DNA of 64,000 nucleotides from Sphaerisporangium fuscum (GTDB lineage: Bacteria; Actinomycetota; Actinomycetes; Streptosporangiales; Streptosporangiaceae). The notes under the pieces were generated by a model that was not told the DNA's origin, did not search any database, and was given only the letters and a program-made list of their open reading frames with translations. The stretch is taken from positions 42,227 through 106,226 of the forward strand of contig NZ_JAHDTF010000040.1 in assembly GCF_018531465.1 (NCBI RefSeq), given 5' to 3'. Positions 53,611 to 61,797 of this stretch are shown here, in pieces (position 1 is the first letter of the stretch; every line of letters starts with the position of its first letter). The position numbers and the translations under genes were made by a program.

Positions 53611-53623
53611 GAAACGCCGTTTC
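53611..53623. promoter_or_regulatory. Dyad GAAACG-C-CGTTTC upstream of pucR
   Basis: A perfect 13-bp palindrome lies 17 bp before the pucR start. The 11-mer AACGCCGTTTC recurs at 54652-54662 upstream of fdrA, so it may be an operator of this locus. Confidence 0.45.
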
Positions 53624-53659
53624 GGTGATTCTGACGGAACACCATGTCTGTCAACAAGA

Positions 53660-53684
53660 GCCAACACTTTGCGGAAGTGTTGGC
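53660..53684. promoter_or_regulatory. 25-bp palindrome GCCAACACTT-N5-AAGTGTTGGC
   Basis: Two perfect 10-bp arms with a 5-nt centre lie midway between pucR and the DUF2877 gene. The strength and location suggest the main binding site of the PucR protein or another repressor of the divergent pair. Confidence 0.6.
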
Positions 53685-53750
53685 AGCTTTCTCCGTACGG
53701 TGGGTGGGGGGACCGTTCTACGTTCTCCCCGAGACTCGCGGGGAGGCCGG

Positions 53751-54647
53751 TTGACTCTGGGGACACGCACACCGACTCGACAACGCTCGCTGACGCGCGC
53801 GGAGGTGTTCGGCGCGGCCAGCACCGCGCTGCGCCCGGCGCTGGAGGCGCCCCGGCGGCCGGCGCGGGTGCTGGCGGCGTTCCCGCTGGCCATATACGTC
53901 GAGATCCGCGGCGACGTCGAGCCTTCCGTCGTGGCGCTGGTCACGGGCGAGGCGACCCGCCCGCCGAACGCGATCGTCCTCAACGGGACGCTGCCCCGCG
54001 CGGAGGCCGGCGACGAGGCGGCCGTCGGCGACGGGAGCGTGGAGGTCGGGAACGCCACGTTGCGGGTCCGCCGCTGGTGGGACCCCTCCCCCGCCCTCGG
54101 CGACGTCCCGCTCTCCCGGCTCGCGCGGGTCGTGCCGGAGCTGGAGGAGATCCGCCGGTCGTCGTCCCGCCGGCCGGGCCTGGGCTCCGGCGGCGCCGGG
54201 GCGCTGCTCGCCGAGGGGTGCGCCGAAGGCTCGCTGGCGACGGCGATCACGGCCGCCGAACAGCTCATGGGCCTCGGCCCCGGGCTCACGCCGAGCGGCG
54301 ACGACATGCTGGCCGGCCTGCTGGTGGCGCTGCGGCTGCTCGGCGCGGCCACCGGCGTGAGCAGGGCCGTGTGGCTCGCCGACTGGCTGGCGGCGACGGT
54401 GGCGTTCGACGCGCCCGCCCGCACGACGCCGATCTCTTCGACCCTGCTGCAGTGCGCCGCCCGCGGGCAGGGGTGTTCCGACGCGCTGGCCGTGCTGCGC
54501 GCCATCGCCGGTGAGCGCCCGCTCGCCCCGGCGGCCCACCGGCTGCTCCGTCTCGGCCACACCTCCGGCGCCGACCTGGCCTGGGGCCTTTCGGCGGGTA
54601 CGTCGGCGGTGCTCTCGCTGGGCGGGAAGGCCGCCGCGGCGCCATGA
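53751..54647 (+). CDS. DUF2877 protein, AllH/YlbF-like subunit of oxamate carbamoyltransferase
   Basis: This protein of about 298 residues belongs to the DUF2877 family, which in E. coli includes YlbF (AllH). The family signature is the central LGPGLTPSGDDMLAGLLVALRLLG (nucleotide- or phosphate-binding-like). A later feature is ISSTLLQCAARGQGCSDALAVL, and it ends TSGADLAWGLSAGTSAVL. I pick the TTG at 53751 with GGGGAGG 4 nt upstream; a longer frame without a good start runs further. It is first in an operon with FdrA and DUF1116. In enteric bacteria the three form a complex that makes carbamoyl phosphate from oxalurate; here the same role is inferred. Confidence 0.8.
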   Translation: MTLGTRTPTRQRSLTRAEVFGAASTALRPALEAPRRPARVLAAFPLAIYVEIRGDVEPSVVALVTGEATRPPNAIVLNGTLPRAEAGDEAAVGDGSVEVGNATLRVRRWWDPSPALGDVPLSRLARVVPELEEIRRSSSRRPGLGSGGAGALLAEGCAEGSLATAITAAEQLMGLGPGLTPSGDDMLAGLLVALRLLGAATGVSRAVWLADWLAATVAFDAPARTTPISSTLLQCAARGQGCSDALAVLRAIAGERPLAPAAHRLLRLGHTSGADLAWGLSAGTSAVLSLGGKAAAAP

Positions 54648-54651
54648 GCGG

Positions 54652-54662
54652 AACGCCGTTTC
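54652..54662. promoter_or_regulatory. Repeat of the AACGCCGTTTC element before fdrA
   Basis: This 11-mer is identical to part of the dyad at 53611-53623 and lies 56 bp upstream of the fdrA start. It may bind the same regulator and drive or repress an internal promoter. Confidence 0.35.
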
Positions 54663-54717
54663 CCATGCCGCCGACGGGCGGTCGAGCGCGGACCGTGCGA
54701 AGGGCGGTGAGCGGACG

Positions 54718-56100
54718 TTGACCACGAGCACCGATCTGGTGGAGGTGCGCACCGGGCTCTACCACGACTCCGTGAGCCTGATGCGGATCAGCCAGGCACT
54801 GACCTCCCGCCCCGGCGTCGCCGTCGCGGTGGTGGCCATGGCGACCGGGCTGAACCTGGGCCTGGCCCGCGAGGCCGGTTTCGACGTGCCGGACGCCGGG
54901 CCGTCCGACCTGCTCGTCGCCATCCGCGCCGAGTCGGAGATCGCCCTGAAGGACGCCGCCGAGGAGCTCGACCGGCAGTTCGCCGCGCTGGGCAGGGCCG
55001 CCGCGGCGGGCGGCGAGGGCGCCGAGGCGCCGCCGCGCACCACGCGGGCCGCCGCCCGGCGGTGGGAGGCTACTCTCGCCCTGGTGTCGGTCCCCGGCGA
55101 GCACGCCTTCGCCGAGGCGCTGGACGCCGTCGAGGCCGGACTCTCGGTCATGGTCTTCAGTGACAACATGCCGGTCGAGCAGGAGGTCCTGCTCAAGGAG
55201 CGCGCGGCCGAGCGCGGCGTGCTGGTGATGGGCCCCGACTGCGGCACCGCCGTGGTGGCCGGGGCCGGCCTGGGGTTCGCCAACGTGCTGCGGCCGGGCC
55301 CGGTGGGTGTGGTCGCGGCCTCCGGCACCGGCGCGCAGCAGGTGACCTGCCTGCTCGACCACGCGGGCGTGGGCGTGAGCCATGTGCTGGGGGTGGGCGG
55401 CAGGGACCTGTCCGCCGAGGTCGGCGGCCGGTCCACGCTGGCGGCGCTCGGCGCGCTGGACGCCGATCCGGCCACCGAGCTGATCGTCCTGATCTCCAAG
55501 CCGCCCGCGCCGGAGGTGGCCGAGGCCGTGCGCCGGGCCGTCGGGGGGCTGGCCACGCCGGTGGTCACGGCCCTGCTGGGGCCGGGCGAGGACGACCTGA
55601 CGGCCGCCGCCGAGAAGGCGCTGCGCGCGCTCGGCCGGCCGGTGCCCTCATGGCCCTGCTGGGTCGTGCCCCAGCGGGCGTCCTCGGCGGAACTGCACGG
55701 GCTGTACTCCGGCGGCACGCTGTGCGCCGAGGCGCGCCTCGTCGCCGGCGAGGGCACGTTCACCGACTTCGGCGGCGACGAGTACACCCGGGGCCGCGCC
55801 CACCCCATGATCGACCCCACCGTACGGCTGGAGGCGCTCGCCCGCGCCTCGGGCGTCGTGCTGCTCGACGTGGTGCTCGGTCACGCCGCCGACCCCGATC
55901 CGGCCGCGCGGCTCGCCCCCGCCATCCACGAGGCCCGCGAGCGGGGCACGGCGGTGGTGGCCGCCCTGGTCGGCACCGGGTCCGACCCGCAGGGCCTGCG
56001 CCGGCAGGCGGACGCCCTGGTCGCGGCCGGGGCGTCGGTGTTCATCTCCAACGCGGCCGCCGCCCGGCACGCCGCGAGCCTGATCGGGAGTGCGCCTTGA
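54718..56100 (+). CDS. fdrA: FdrA/AllF-like acyl-CoA synthetase-fold subunit
   Basis: This 460-residue protein has the FdrA pattern, resembling a succinyl-CoA synthetase alpha/CoA-ligase fold: an N-terminal DSVSLMRISQAL, MVFSDNMPVEQEVLLKERA, MGPDCGTAVVAG, GPVGVVAASGTGAQQVTCLLDH and VLGVGGRDLS. In E. coli FdrA (AllF) combines with YlbE and YlbF. The start is the TTG at 54718 with a GGTGAG-type site; no ATG is near. It ends at 56100, overlapping the DUF1116 start (TTGA). The expected product of oxalurate phosphorolysis is oxamate plus carbamoyl phosphate. Confidence 0.87.
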   Translation: MTTSTDLVEVRTGLYHDSVSLMRISQALTSRPGVAVAVVAMATGLNLGLAREAGFDVPDAGPSDLLVAIRAESEIALKDAAEELDRQFAALGRAAAAGGEGAEAPPRTTRAAARRWEATLALVSVPGEHAFAEALDAVEAGLSVMVFSDNMPVEQEVLLKERAAERGVLVMGPDCGTAVVAGAGLGFANVLRPGPVGVVAASGTGAQQVTCLLDHAGVGVSHVLGVGGRDLSAEVGGRSTLAALGALDADPATELIVLISKPPAPEVAEAVRRAVGGLATPVVTALLGPGEDDLTAAAEKALRALGRPVPSWPCWVVPQRASSAELHGLYSGGTLCAEARLVAGEGTFTDFGGDEYTRGRAHPMIDPTVRLEALARASGVVLLDVVLGHAADPDPAARLAPAIHEARERGTAVVAALVGTGSDPQGLRRQADALVAAGASVFISNAAAARHAASLIGSAP

Positions 56101-57479
56101 GGCTTTCCCTGCTCGACGGCGAGCCGCGCGTGATCACCGTGGGTGCGGCCGTGCTCGCCGAGTCCCTCGACCAGCAGGCCGTGCCGAGGCTCGGGGTCGA
56201 CTGGCGGCCGCCGCTCCCGGGCACGGCCGAGGCCCTGGCCAGGGTGCTGGCCGACCCGCGGCGGGAGCGGGCCAACGAGGTCGCCGTGGGGCGCATGCTG
56301 TCGGCGCGCCCGCAACTGGTCGGCGTACGGCCGGCGCGCGAGGTGCTCGACCTGCCGCCGGGCACGTTCTTCCACGCCGGGCCGCCCATCGAGTGGGAGC
56401 GCGCCTCGGGCCCGCTGCGGGGCGCGCTGATCGGCGCCGCCGTCTTCGAGGGCCTGGCCGCCGACGCCGAGGAGGCCGGACGGCTGCTCGCCTCGGGCCG
56501 GGTGCGGCTCGACTCCTGCCACCACCACCGCACCGTGGGCCCGATGGCCGGCGTGGTCAGCCCGTCGATGTGGATGCTGGAGATCCTGGACGGCGAGCAC
56601 GGCGGCACGGCGTACTGCTCGCTGAACGAGGGCCTGGGCAAGGTGCTGCGGTACGGCGCCTACGGGCCGGAGGTGATCGACCGGCTGCGCTGGATGGGCG
56701 AGGTGCTCGGGCCCGTGCTCGCGGCGGCCCTGGCCGTCAGCGGCCCGATCGACCTGCGGGCGCTGATCGCCCAGGCGCTGCAGATGGGCGACGAGCTGCA
56801 CAACCGCAACCGGGCGGCGACCTCGCTGCTGGTGCGCGAGCTCGCCCCCGCGATCGTGGAGGCCGCTCCGGCGCAGGCGGCCGCCGTCCTCCGGTTCATC
56901 AACGGCAATGACCATTTCTTCCTGAACGCCGGAATGGCGGCGGGGAAGGCCGGCGCCGACGCCGCGCGGGACGTTCCCGGTTCCTCTCTCGTCGTAGCCA
57001 TGGCGCGAAACGGCACCGATTTCGGAATCCAGGTGTCGGGGCTCGGCGACAGGTGGTTCACCGGGCCGGCCGGGGTGCCAGACGGGCTGTACCTGGGCAC
57101 GTACGGCCCGGACGACGCCAATCCTGACATCGGCGATTCGACCATCACCGAGACCTCGGGCCTCGGGGGGTTCGCCATGGCCGCCGCGCCGGCGATCGTC
57201 CGCTTCGTGGGCGGCGACGTGTCGGACGCGGTGGCGGCGACCAGGTCGATGTACGAGATCACGCTGGCCGAGCATCCGGCGTACCAGATCCCCGGGCTCG
57301 GCTTCCGCGGCACGCCCACGGGCATCGACGTCGCGCTGGTCGCGCGGACGGGGCGGCTTCCGGTCGTCAACACCGGCATCGCGGGGCGCGTCGCCGGAAC
57401 CGGGCAGGTCGGCGCGGGTCTGGTCAGCCCGCCGGCCGAGGCGTTCACCGCGGCTCTGGCCGCGCTCGCCGGAGTGTAA
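56097..57479 (+). CDS. DUF1116 protein, AllG/YlbE-like subunit
   Basis: This 460-residue DUF1116 family protein corresponds to YlbE (AllG). Visible features are GTFFHAGPPIEWERASGPLRGA, DSCHHHRTVGPMAGVVSPSM, EGLGKVLRYGAYGPEVIDRL, GDELHNRNRAATSLL, INGNDHFFLNAGMAAGKA and FGIQVSGLGDRWFTGPA, in the order known for the family. The start TTG at 56097 overlaps the FdrA stop, with GGGAG upstream. All three members of the AllFGH-like set are thus adjacent and coupled. No carbamate kinase follows, so the fate of carbamoyl phosphate is open. Confidence 0.88.
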   Translation: MRLSLLDGEPRVITVGAAVLAESLDQQAVPRLGVDWRPPLPGTAEALARVLADPRRERANEVAVGRMLSARPQLVGVRPAREVLDLPPGTFFHAGPPIEWERASGPLRGALIGAAVFEGLAADAEEAGRLLASGRVRLDSCHHHRTVGPMAGVVSPSMWMLEILDGEHGGTAYCSLNEGLGKVLRYGAYGPEVIDRLRWMGEVLGPVLAAALAVSGPIDLRALIAQALQMGDELHNRNRAATSLLVRELAPAIVEAAPAQAAAVLRFINGNDHFFLNAGMAAGKAGADAARDVPGSSLVVAMARNGTDFGIQVSGLGDRWFTGPAGVPDGLYLGTYGPDDANPDIGDSTITETSGLGGFAMAAAPAIVRFVGGDVSDAVAATRSMYEITLAEHPAYQIPGLGFRGTPTGIDVALVARTGRLPVVNTGIAGRVAGTGQVGAGLVSPPAEAFTAALAALAGV

Positions 57480-57618
57480 CGGAAGACCGAATTCCCTTTG
57501 ACCCTTGTTTGACCCTAATATCAGTGGCCAGCATCACAGTCCAACATGACGCACTTGATCTTTACATGATCCATAAATGGGGATATGACGCGGACGAGCG
57601 TGAATTGGGGACCGCGGT

Positions 57619-60147
57619 ATGACGACCGATCGCGCGCTCGGGGGGGCGCCCCACATGGCCGAGGGTAAGAGCATTCCGCTGGGCGGCGCGGGGGTGGCGC
57701 CGGAAGGTCAGGGACGGCTCGTCGGCAGACGATACCGGCTGCTCTCGCCCGTCGGGCGGGGCGGCATGGGCATGGTCTGGCATGCCCACGACGTGCTGCT
57801 CGACCGCGACGTCGCGGTCAAGGAGCTGATCCTGCCGTTCGGCCTCGACCACGCCGGCAAGCAGGTCGCCCACCGGCGCATGCTGCGCGAGGCCAGGTCC
57901 GCCGCCCGGCTCAGCCACCCCGGCATCGTGACCGTCCACGACGTCGTCGAAGAGGACGGCCGTCCCTGGATCGTCATGGAGCTCGTCCGCGCCTGGTCCC
58001 TGGAGCAGGCCGTGCGGCAGAGCGGGCCGCTGCCCGTCGTCCAGGCCGCCGAGATCGGCGTCCGCGTGCTCGACGCGCTGCGTCACGCCCACGCCGCCGG
58101 CGTCCTGCACCGCGACGTCAAGCCCGGGAACGTGCTGCTCACCGCCGACCGCGTGGTGCTCACCGACTTCGGCATCGCCGCCATCGAGGGCGACGTCAGC
58201 ATCACCCAGACCGGGCTGATGATGGGCTCTCCCGCCTACATCCCGCCGGAGCGGCTCCAGGGGCGTCCCATCACCCACGCCGCCGACCTGTGGTCGTTCG
58301 GCGCGACCCTGTACGCCGCCGTGGAGGGCCGGCCGCCGTACGAGGGGGCCGACGCGGTGGCCGTCCTCGGCGCCGTGCTCACCCAGGACCCCACCCGCCC
58401 GCAGCGGGCCGGGGCGCTGCTGCCGGTCATCGAGGGGCTGCTGCGCAAGAACCCCGCCGATCGCATGTCGGCCGCGCAGGCCGCCGACCTGCTCGAACGC
58501 GTGCTGCGCACCCACGGGGTCGGCCTGCCCGCCCGCGACAGGCAGCCGGGCACGCCGCTGCCGGCCCGCGGGGAGGCCACGCCGGTGGGCATGCTCCCCC
58601 CGCTCGACCCGATCACCGGGCCGGTGCCCTCGCGCATCATCGAGACCCCCTCGGGGCCGGTGCGCGTGCCGATCAACCCCAACGCCGACGGTGGCTCGTC
58701 CGGCCCGTACGGCGGCTTCACCGGGCCCGTCGGCGGGCCGTACGGCAGCACCACGGGTCCCGCGGGCGCCTTCGGGAACCCCCTGGGCATCGCGGCGGGC
58801 CCCTACGGCACCTCCACCGGACCGGCGTTCGGCGGGTACGGCGACGCGGCGGGCGGCTCGTACGGAAGCCCGCCGGGAAGCGGCTCGCGAGACACCGCGC
58901 GGGACGACGCGGGCGGCACGACGCCGGCGCCGCCCTTCCCCGCTCCCGTGGGGTACGACGCGCTGGACGACGACCCCTCGGAGCCGCGGCGCGGTGGGTA
59001 CGACGGGCTCCACGGCCCCACTGGGCCGCGGGCCGTGCCGCGCGACGTCCTGAACGACGACGCGCTCCGGGGGCCTTCGGGACCGCGGGCCGTGCCGCGT
59101 GACGTCCTCGACGACGACCCGGGCGGCCGGCCCCCCGCGCACGGCACCCTGAACGGCGCCTCCGGACCCCAGCCGGCGAGCCCCTACACCGGCACGCGCG
59201 GACCGGCGGGCCCGGGGCCGGTCGACCCGTTCGCCATGCCGGGCGGCCCCGGCGCCACCGGTCCGTCCCACGACTCGCTCGTGGCCGGGACGCCCGGCTC
59301 CCGGGTGTGGCCGGAGTCGAACGTGGCCGAGGAACTCGCCCAGAACCTCTCCGCCGCCGATCCCTTCACCGGCCCGCGGCCCGCGGAGAGGTCGCCCTCC
59401 GGGGAAGGCTCGCAGCCGGGCCGGAGCCCGTGGGACGGGGACGGCCCGTCGTCCCCCGCCCACCGCCCGCCCCCCGGCGGGCCGGCGGACGACGACGCCC
59501 GCGACGGCCGTTCGCCCGTCCTGCTGGTGCTGGCCGGGGTCGGCGTCGTCGGCGTGGTCGCGGCCCTGCTGTTCTTCCTGTGGCCCAGCGACCCGCGGGA
59601 GACCGTCGCCACGCCCCCGCTGACCACCGCCGGCGCCGTGCCGTCCTCCCAGCAGCCCTCCTTGAAGATGGCCCCGGAGGAGCCGTCCACCTCGGCCGAG
59701 GTCCCCGACGGCTTCCGCAGGCGCACCGGGGCGGGCGTGACGGTCGCGGTGCCCGGAGACTGGACGGCGACGGCGTCCGGCGGCGCGGTCACCTACCTCG
59801 GCCCGAAGAACTCAGGGCGCCGCATCCAGATCAAGAAGGTGCCCGGCACCGGCGACGACGGCCTCGCCGCGCTCACCAAGGCCAAGGACGCGGCGACGCT
59901 GACCGACTACGCCCAGACCCGCCTGGAGTCGTCCAGGTTCGGCAGCGGGAAGTACAGGTCGAGCGTCTGGGAGTACACCTACACCTCCCTGAACAACGTG
60001 ACCATGCACGCCATCACCTACCACGTGTCGGTCGACGCGACGACGGCGTACGAGATCACCTTCACGGCCCCCGACGCCGAATGGGACCAGACCGCCACCC
60101 GCCGCACCATGTCCGTCCTCTGGCGCACCTTCACCCCCGCTCCCTGA
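57619..60147 (+). CDS. Membrane Ser/Thr protein kinase with long Gly/Pro linker
   Basis: This 842-residue Hanks-type kinase has glycine loop GRGGMGMVW (46-54), catalytic Lys68, HRDVKPGN (164-171), DFG 183-185 and APE-like PPERLQG, all intact. A long disordered region rich in Gly, Pro, Ser and Thr (about 320-625) contains direct repeats. One transmembrane helix follows (about 633-656, LLVLAGVGVVGVVAALLFF), then a small extracellular domain (about 690-842, GVTVAVPGDWTATASGG) resembling sensor domains of unknown type. GGGGACCGCGGT precedes the ATG. It would sense a cell-surface signal and phosphorylate cytosolic targets. No cognate phosphatase gene is beside it. Confidence 0.9.
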   Translation: MTTDRALGGAPHMAEGKSIPLGGAGVAPEGQGRLVGRRYRLLSPVGRGGMGMVWHAHDVLLDRDVAVKELILPFGLDHAGKQVAHRRMLREARSAARLSHPGIVTVHDVVEEDGRPWIVMELVRAWSLEQAVRQSGPLPVVQAAEIGVRVLDALRHAHAAGVLHRDVKPGNVLLTADRVVLTDFGIAAIEGDVSITQTGLMMGSPAYIPPERLQGRPITHAADLWSFGATLYAAVEGRPPYEGADAVAVLGAVLTQDPTRPQRAGALLPVIEGLLRKNPADRMSAAQAADLLERVLRTHGVGLPARDRQPGTPLPARGEATPVGMLPPLDPITGPVPSRIIETPSGPVRVPINPNADGGSSGPYGGFTGPVGGPYGSTTGPAGAFGNPLGIAAGPYGTSTGPAFGGYGDAAGGSYGSPPGSGSRDTARDDAGGTTPAPPFPAPVGYDALDDDPSEPRRGGYDGLHGPTGPRAVPRDVLNDDALRGPSGPRAVPRDVLDDDPGGRPPAHGTLNGASGPQPASPYTGTRGPAGPGPVDPFAMPGGPGATGPSHDSLVAGTPGSRVWPESNVAEELAQNLSAADPFTGPRPAERSPSGEGSQPGRSPWDGDGPSSPAHRPPPGGPADDDARDGRSPVLLVLAGVGVVGVVAALLFFLWPSDPRETVATPPLTTAGAVPSSQQPSLKMAPEEPSTSAEVPDGFRRRTGAGVTVAVPGDWTATASGGAVTYLGPKNSGRRIQIKKVPGTGDDGLAALTKAKDAATLTDYAQTRLESSRFGSGKYRSSVWEYTYTSLNNVTMHAITYHVSVDATTAYEITFTAPDAEWDQTATRRTMSVLWRTFTPAP
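59023..59118 (+). repeat. Tandem repeat in the kinase linker
   Basis: Two 39-bp units (59023-59061 and 59080-59118), 57 bp apart, encode G-P-R-A-V-P-R-D-V-L-x-D-D. They belong to a larger low-complexity region with many GPYG-type motifs. Confidence 0.75.
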
Positions 60148-60153
60148 TCGGGC

Positions 60154-60173
60154 GAGCCCGGGCTCCCGGGCTC
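60154..60173. terminator. GAGCCCGGG-CT-CCCGGGCTC hairpin at convergent stops
   Basis: Perfect 9-bp arms (60154-60162 and 60165-60173) lie between the kinase stop (60147) and the metallophosphatase stop (60172-60174), overlapping the latter by two bases. The loop opens to four or more bases. Confidence 0.6.
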
Positions 60174-61758
60174 AGCGCTCAGGGGCGGGCCGGGTGAGGG
60201 AGATGGCGACCTCGTCCTCCACCGGCGGGTGGATCTCCTGGGGGCGGCAGCCGGTGGCGGCGTGGCAGCTGATGGTCAGGGTGCCCTGGGCGACCGTCAG
60301 GTGCAGGAAGCTCTTGAAGAACGGCGGGGTGTCCCAGTCGGACAGTTCCGAGAAGTAGCGGTGGAAGGTGCGGCCGACGGGCAGGCGGAACGGCATGGTC
60401 CGGCCGCCGAGGATCCTGGCCGCCCACTTCATCCGTGACGTGATCTCCACCGGCTTCCCGGAGCCACGGCCTCCGTCCCCGGCCGTACCCGTGCCCTCGG
60501 CGTCCGTGGTCGTGCCCACCGGGCGTGGAGGTTTGTTGCCGATCTGGTCGGACATCAGCACCAGGCCCTCGTCCGGGGTGAGGTAGAGCCAGGGCATGTG
60601 GAGCCGGTTGCAGTAGAGCTTGCTGTAGAACGACAGCGAGTCACCCCGCAGCGGGTAACACTTGAAGTCGTCCTCCGCCACGCCCCCCACGTCGACCCGC
60701 GGGATCGTGTGGGTGGCGTGCATGAACGCGCCTCCGCCGCCGGAGACGATGTACTGGATGATCCGGTCGCCGACCTTGACCGGGTACCGCTGGTAGTTGT
60801 GCGTGTCCCCGCCGATGGCCGCGACGTAGTCGAAGGCCGGGTCACGGACGATCTCGTCCACCGTGCCGCCGCCCTCGATCGGGCAGGGGTGGTACTCGTT
60901 GCGGTCGTAGATCGGCTTGCCGGTGATCAGGATCTTCGGCCGGGGGTCGGCCGAGACCCGGCGCAGCCACACGCCCTGGTCGCGGTCGATCGTCCCGCGG
61001 ATGCCGGTGTCGATGCCGACCAGCAGCAGCCCCGGCAGGTCGATCACCCAGTACGGCGCGGCCTGGACGACCTGCTGCCCCGGCCGGGACCGCATCGCCC
61101 GGCCCTCGGCCAGCAGGGTCTCGTCGATCGGGTCCGGTTTCCTCCACAGCAGGCCGCGCAGGCCGGCCGGGGTGAGGGAGAACCCCTGGTCGCGCACCTT
61201 CAACGCCGGCGTGTCGCAGAAGACGCGCATGAACCCGCCGAGCCCGTCGTACCAGTCGTGGTTCCCCGGGACGGCGTAGATCGGGGCCGGATAGTCCTTG
61301 TAGGGACGGTAGAACTTGTCGCGGTACTCGTTGCCCGAGCCGGTCGGGTAGATGACGTCGCTGGCGATGACCGCGAAGGCCGTGTCGCGGCCGACCTCGA
61401 GCAGGCCGGGCACGACGGCGTACTGCGAGGCGTCCCCCTCCCCCGTGTCGCCGATGACGATGAAGCTGTACTCCTCGTCCACCTGCGGCTTCATGCGGAA
61501 GTCGGGGTCGGCGCCCTGCGCCAGCCGCGCGGCCACCCAGCGCCGCCGCACCTCGTTGGACGGGTCGCCGAACAGCTGCGCGAGGACCTCGTTGCGGGAG
61601 CGCCACAGGACCGCGGGCCTCAGCCAGGAGAAGCTGGCGTCGCTGGGGCGTAGCTTCTGGAAGACGCCGATCTCCTGGCAGTCCCAGCCGGCGCCCTTCT
61701 CGGACACCCGGGACGAAGCCCGCTTCCCATGCTCCGCAGCCCGCGCCACATCGACCAT
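60172..61758 (-). CDS. Calcineurin-like metallophosphoesterase
   Basis: This 528-residue protein has the metallophosphoesterase motifs: FIVIGDTGEGD (D-x-x-x/first metal), VIASDVIYP, YAVPGNHDWYDG (GNHD), and GGDTHNYQRYP (GGDxH-like). A His in SGGGGAFMHATH may also bind metal. No signal peptide is seen, so it is probably cytosolic or peripheral. The N-terminal 60 residues and the C-terminal 110 (SRMKWAARILGG, VGRTFHRYFSELSDWDTPPFFKSFL) have no assigned function. The start is an ATG at 61758. A nucleotide or phospholipid phosphatase activity is possible but not shown. It is convergent to the kinase gene. Confidence 0.85.
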   Translation of the reverse strand: MVDVARAAEHGKRASSRVSEKGAGWDCQEIGVFQKLRPSDASFSWLRPAVLWRSRNEVLAQLFGDPSNEVRRRWVAARLAQGADPDFRMKPQVDEEYSFIVIGDTGEGDASQYAVVPGLLEVGRDTAFAVIASDVIYPTGSGNEYRDKFYRPYKDYPAPIYAVPGNHDWYDGLGGFMRVFCDTPALKVRDQGFSLTPAGLRGLLWRKPDPIDETLLAEGRAMRSRPGQQVVQAAPYWVIDLPGLLLVGIDTGIRGTIDRDQGVWLRRVSADPRPKILITGKPIYDRNEYHPCPIEGGGTVDEIVRDPAFDYVAAIGGDTHNYQRYPVKVGDRIIQYIVSGGGGAFMHATHTIPRVDVGGVAEDDFKCYPLRGDSLSFYSKLYCNRLHMPWLYLTPDEGLVLMSDQIGNKPPRPVGTTTDAEGTGTAGDGGRGSGKPVEITSRMKWAARILGGRTMPFRLPVGRTFHRYFSELSDWDTPPFFKSFLHLTVAQGTLTISCHAATGCRPQEIHPPVEDEVAISLTRPAPER

Positions 61759-61797
61759 GCCCCTATCTTCTCCACGATCTTGCCGGATCGCAGCGCT

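Noticed and set aside
58680..59120. CRISPR-like or structural DNA repeat in the kinase linker
   Set aside because: The repeats follow codons of a Gly/Pro-rich linker and are irregular in spacing.
57562..59463. A 633-codon frame antisense to the second kinase
   Set aside because: It is low-complexity shadow sequence with no recognisable family, against a kinase with all catalytic motifs.
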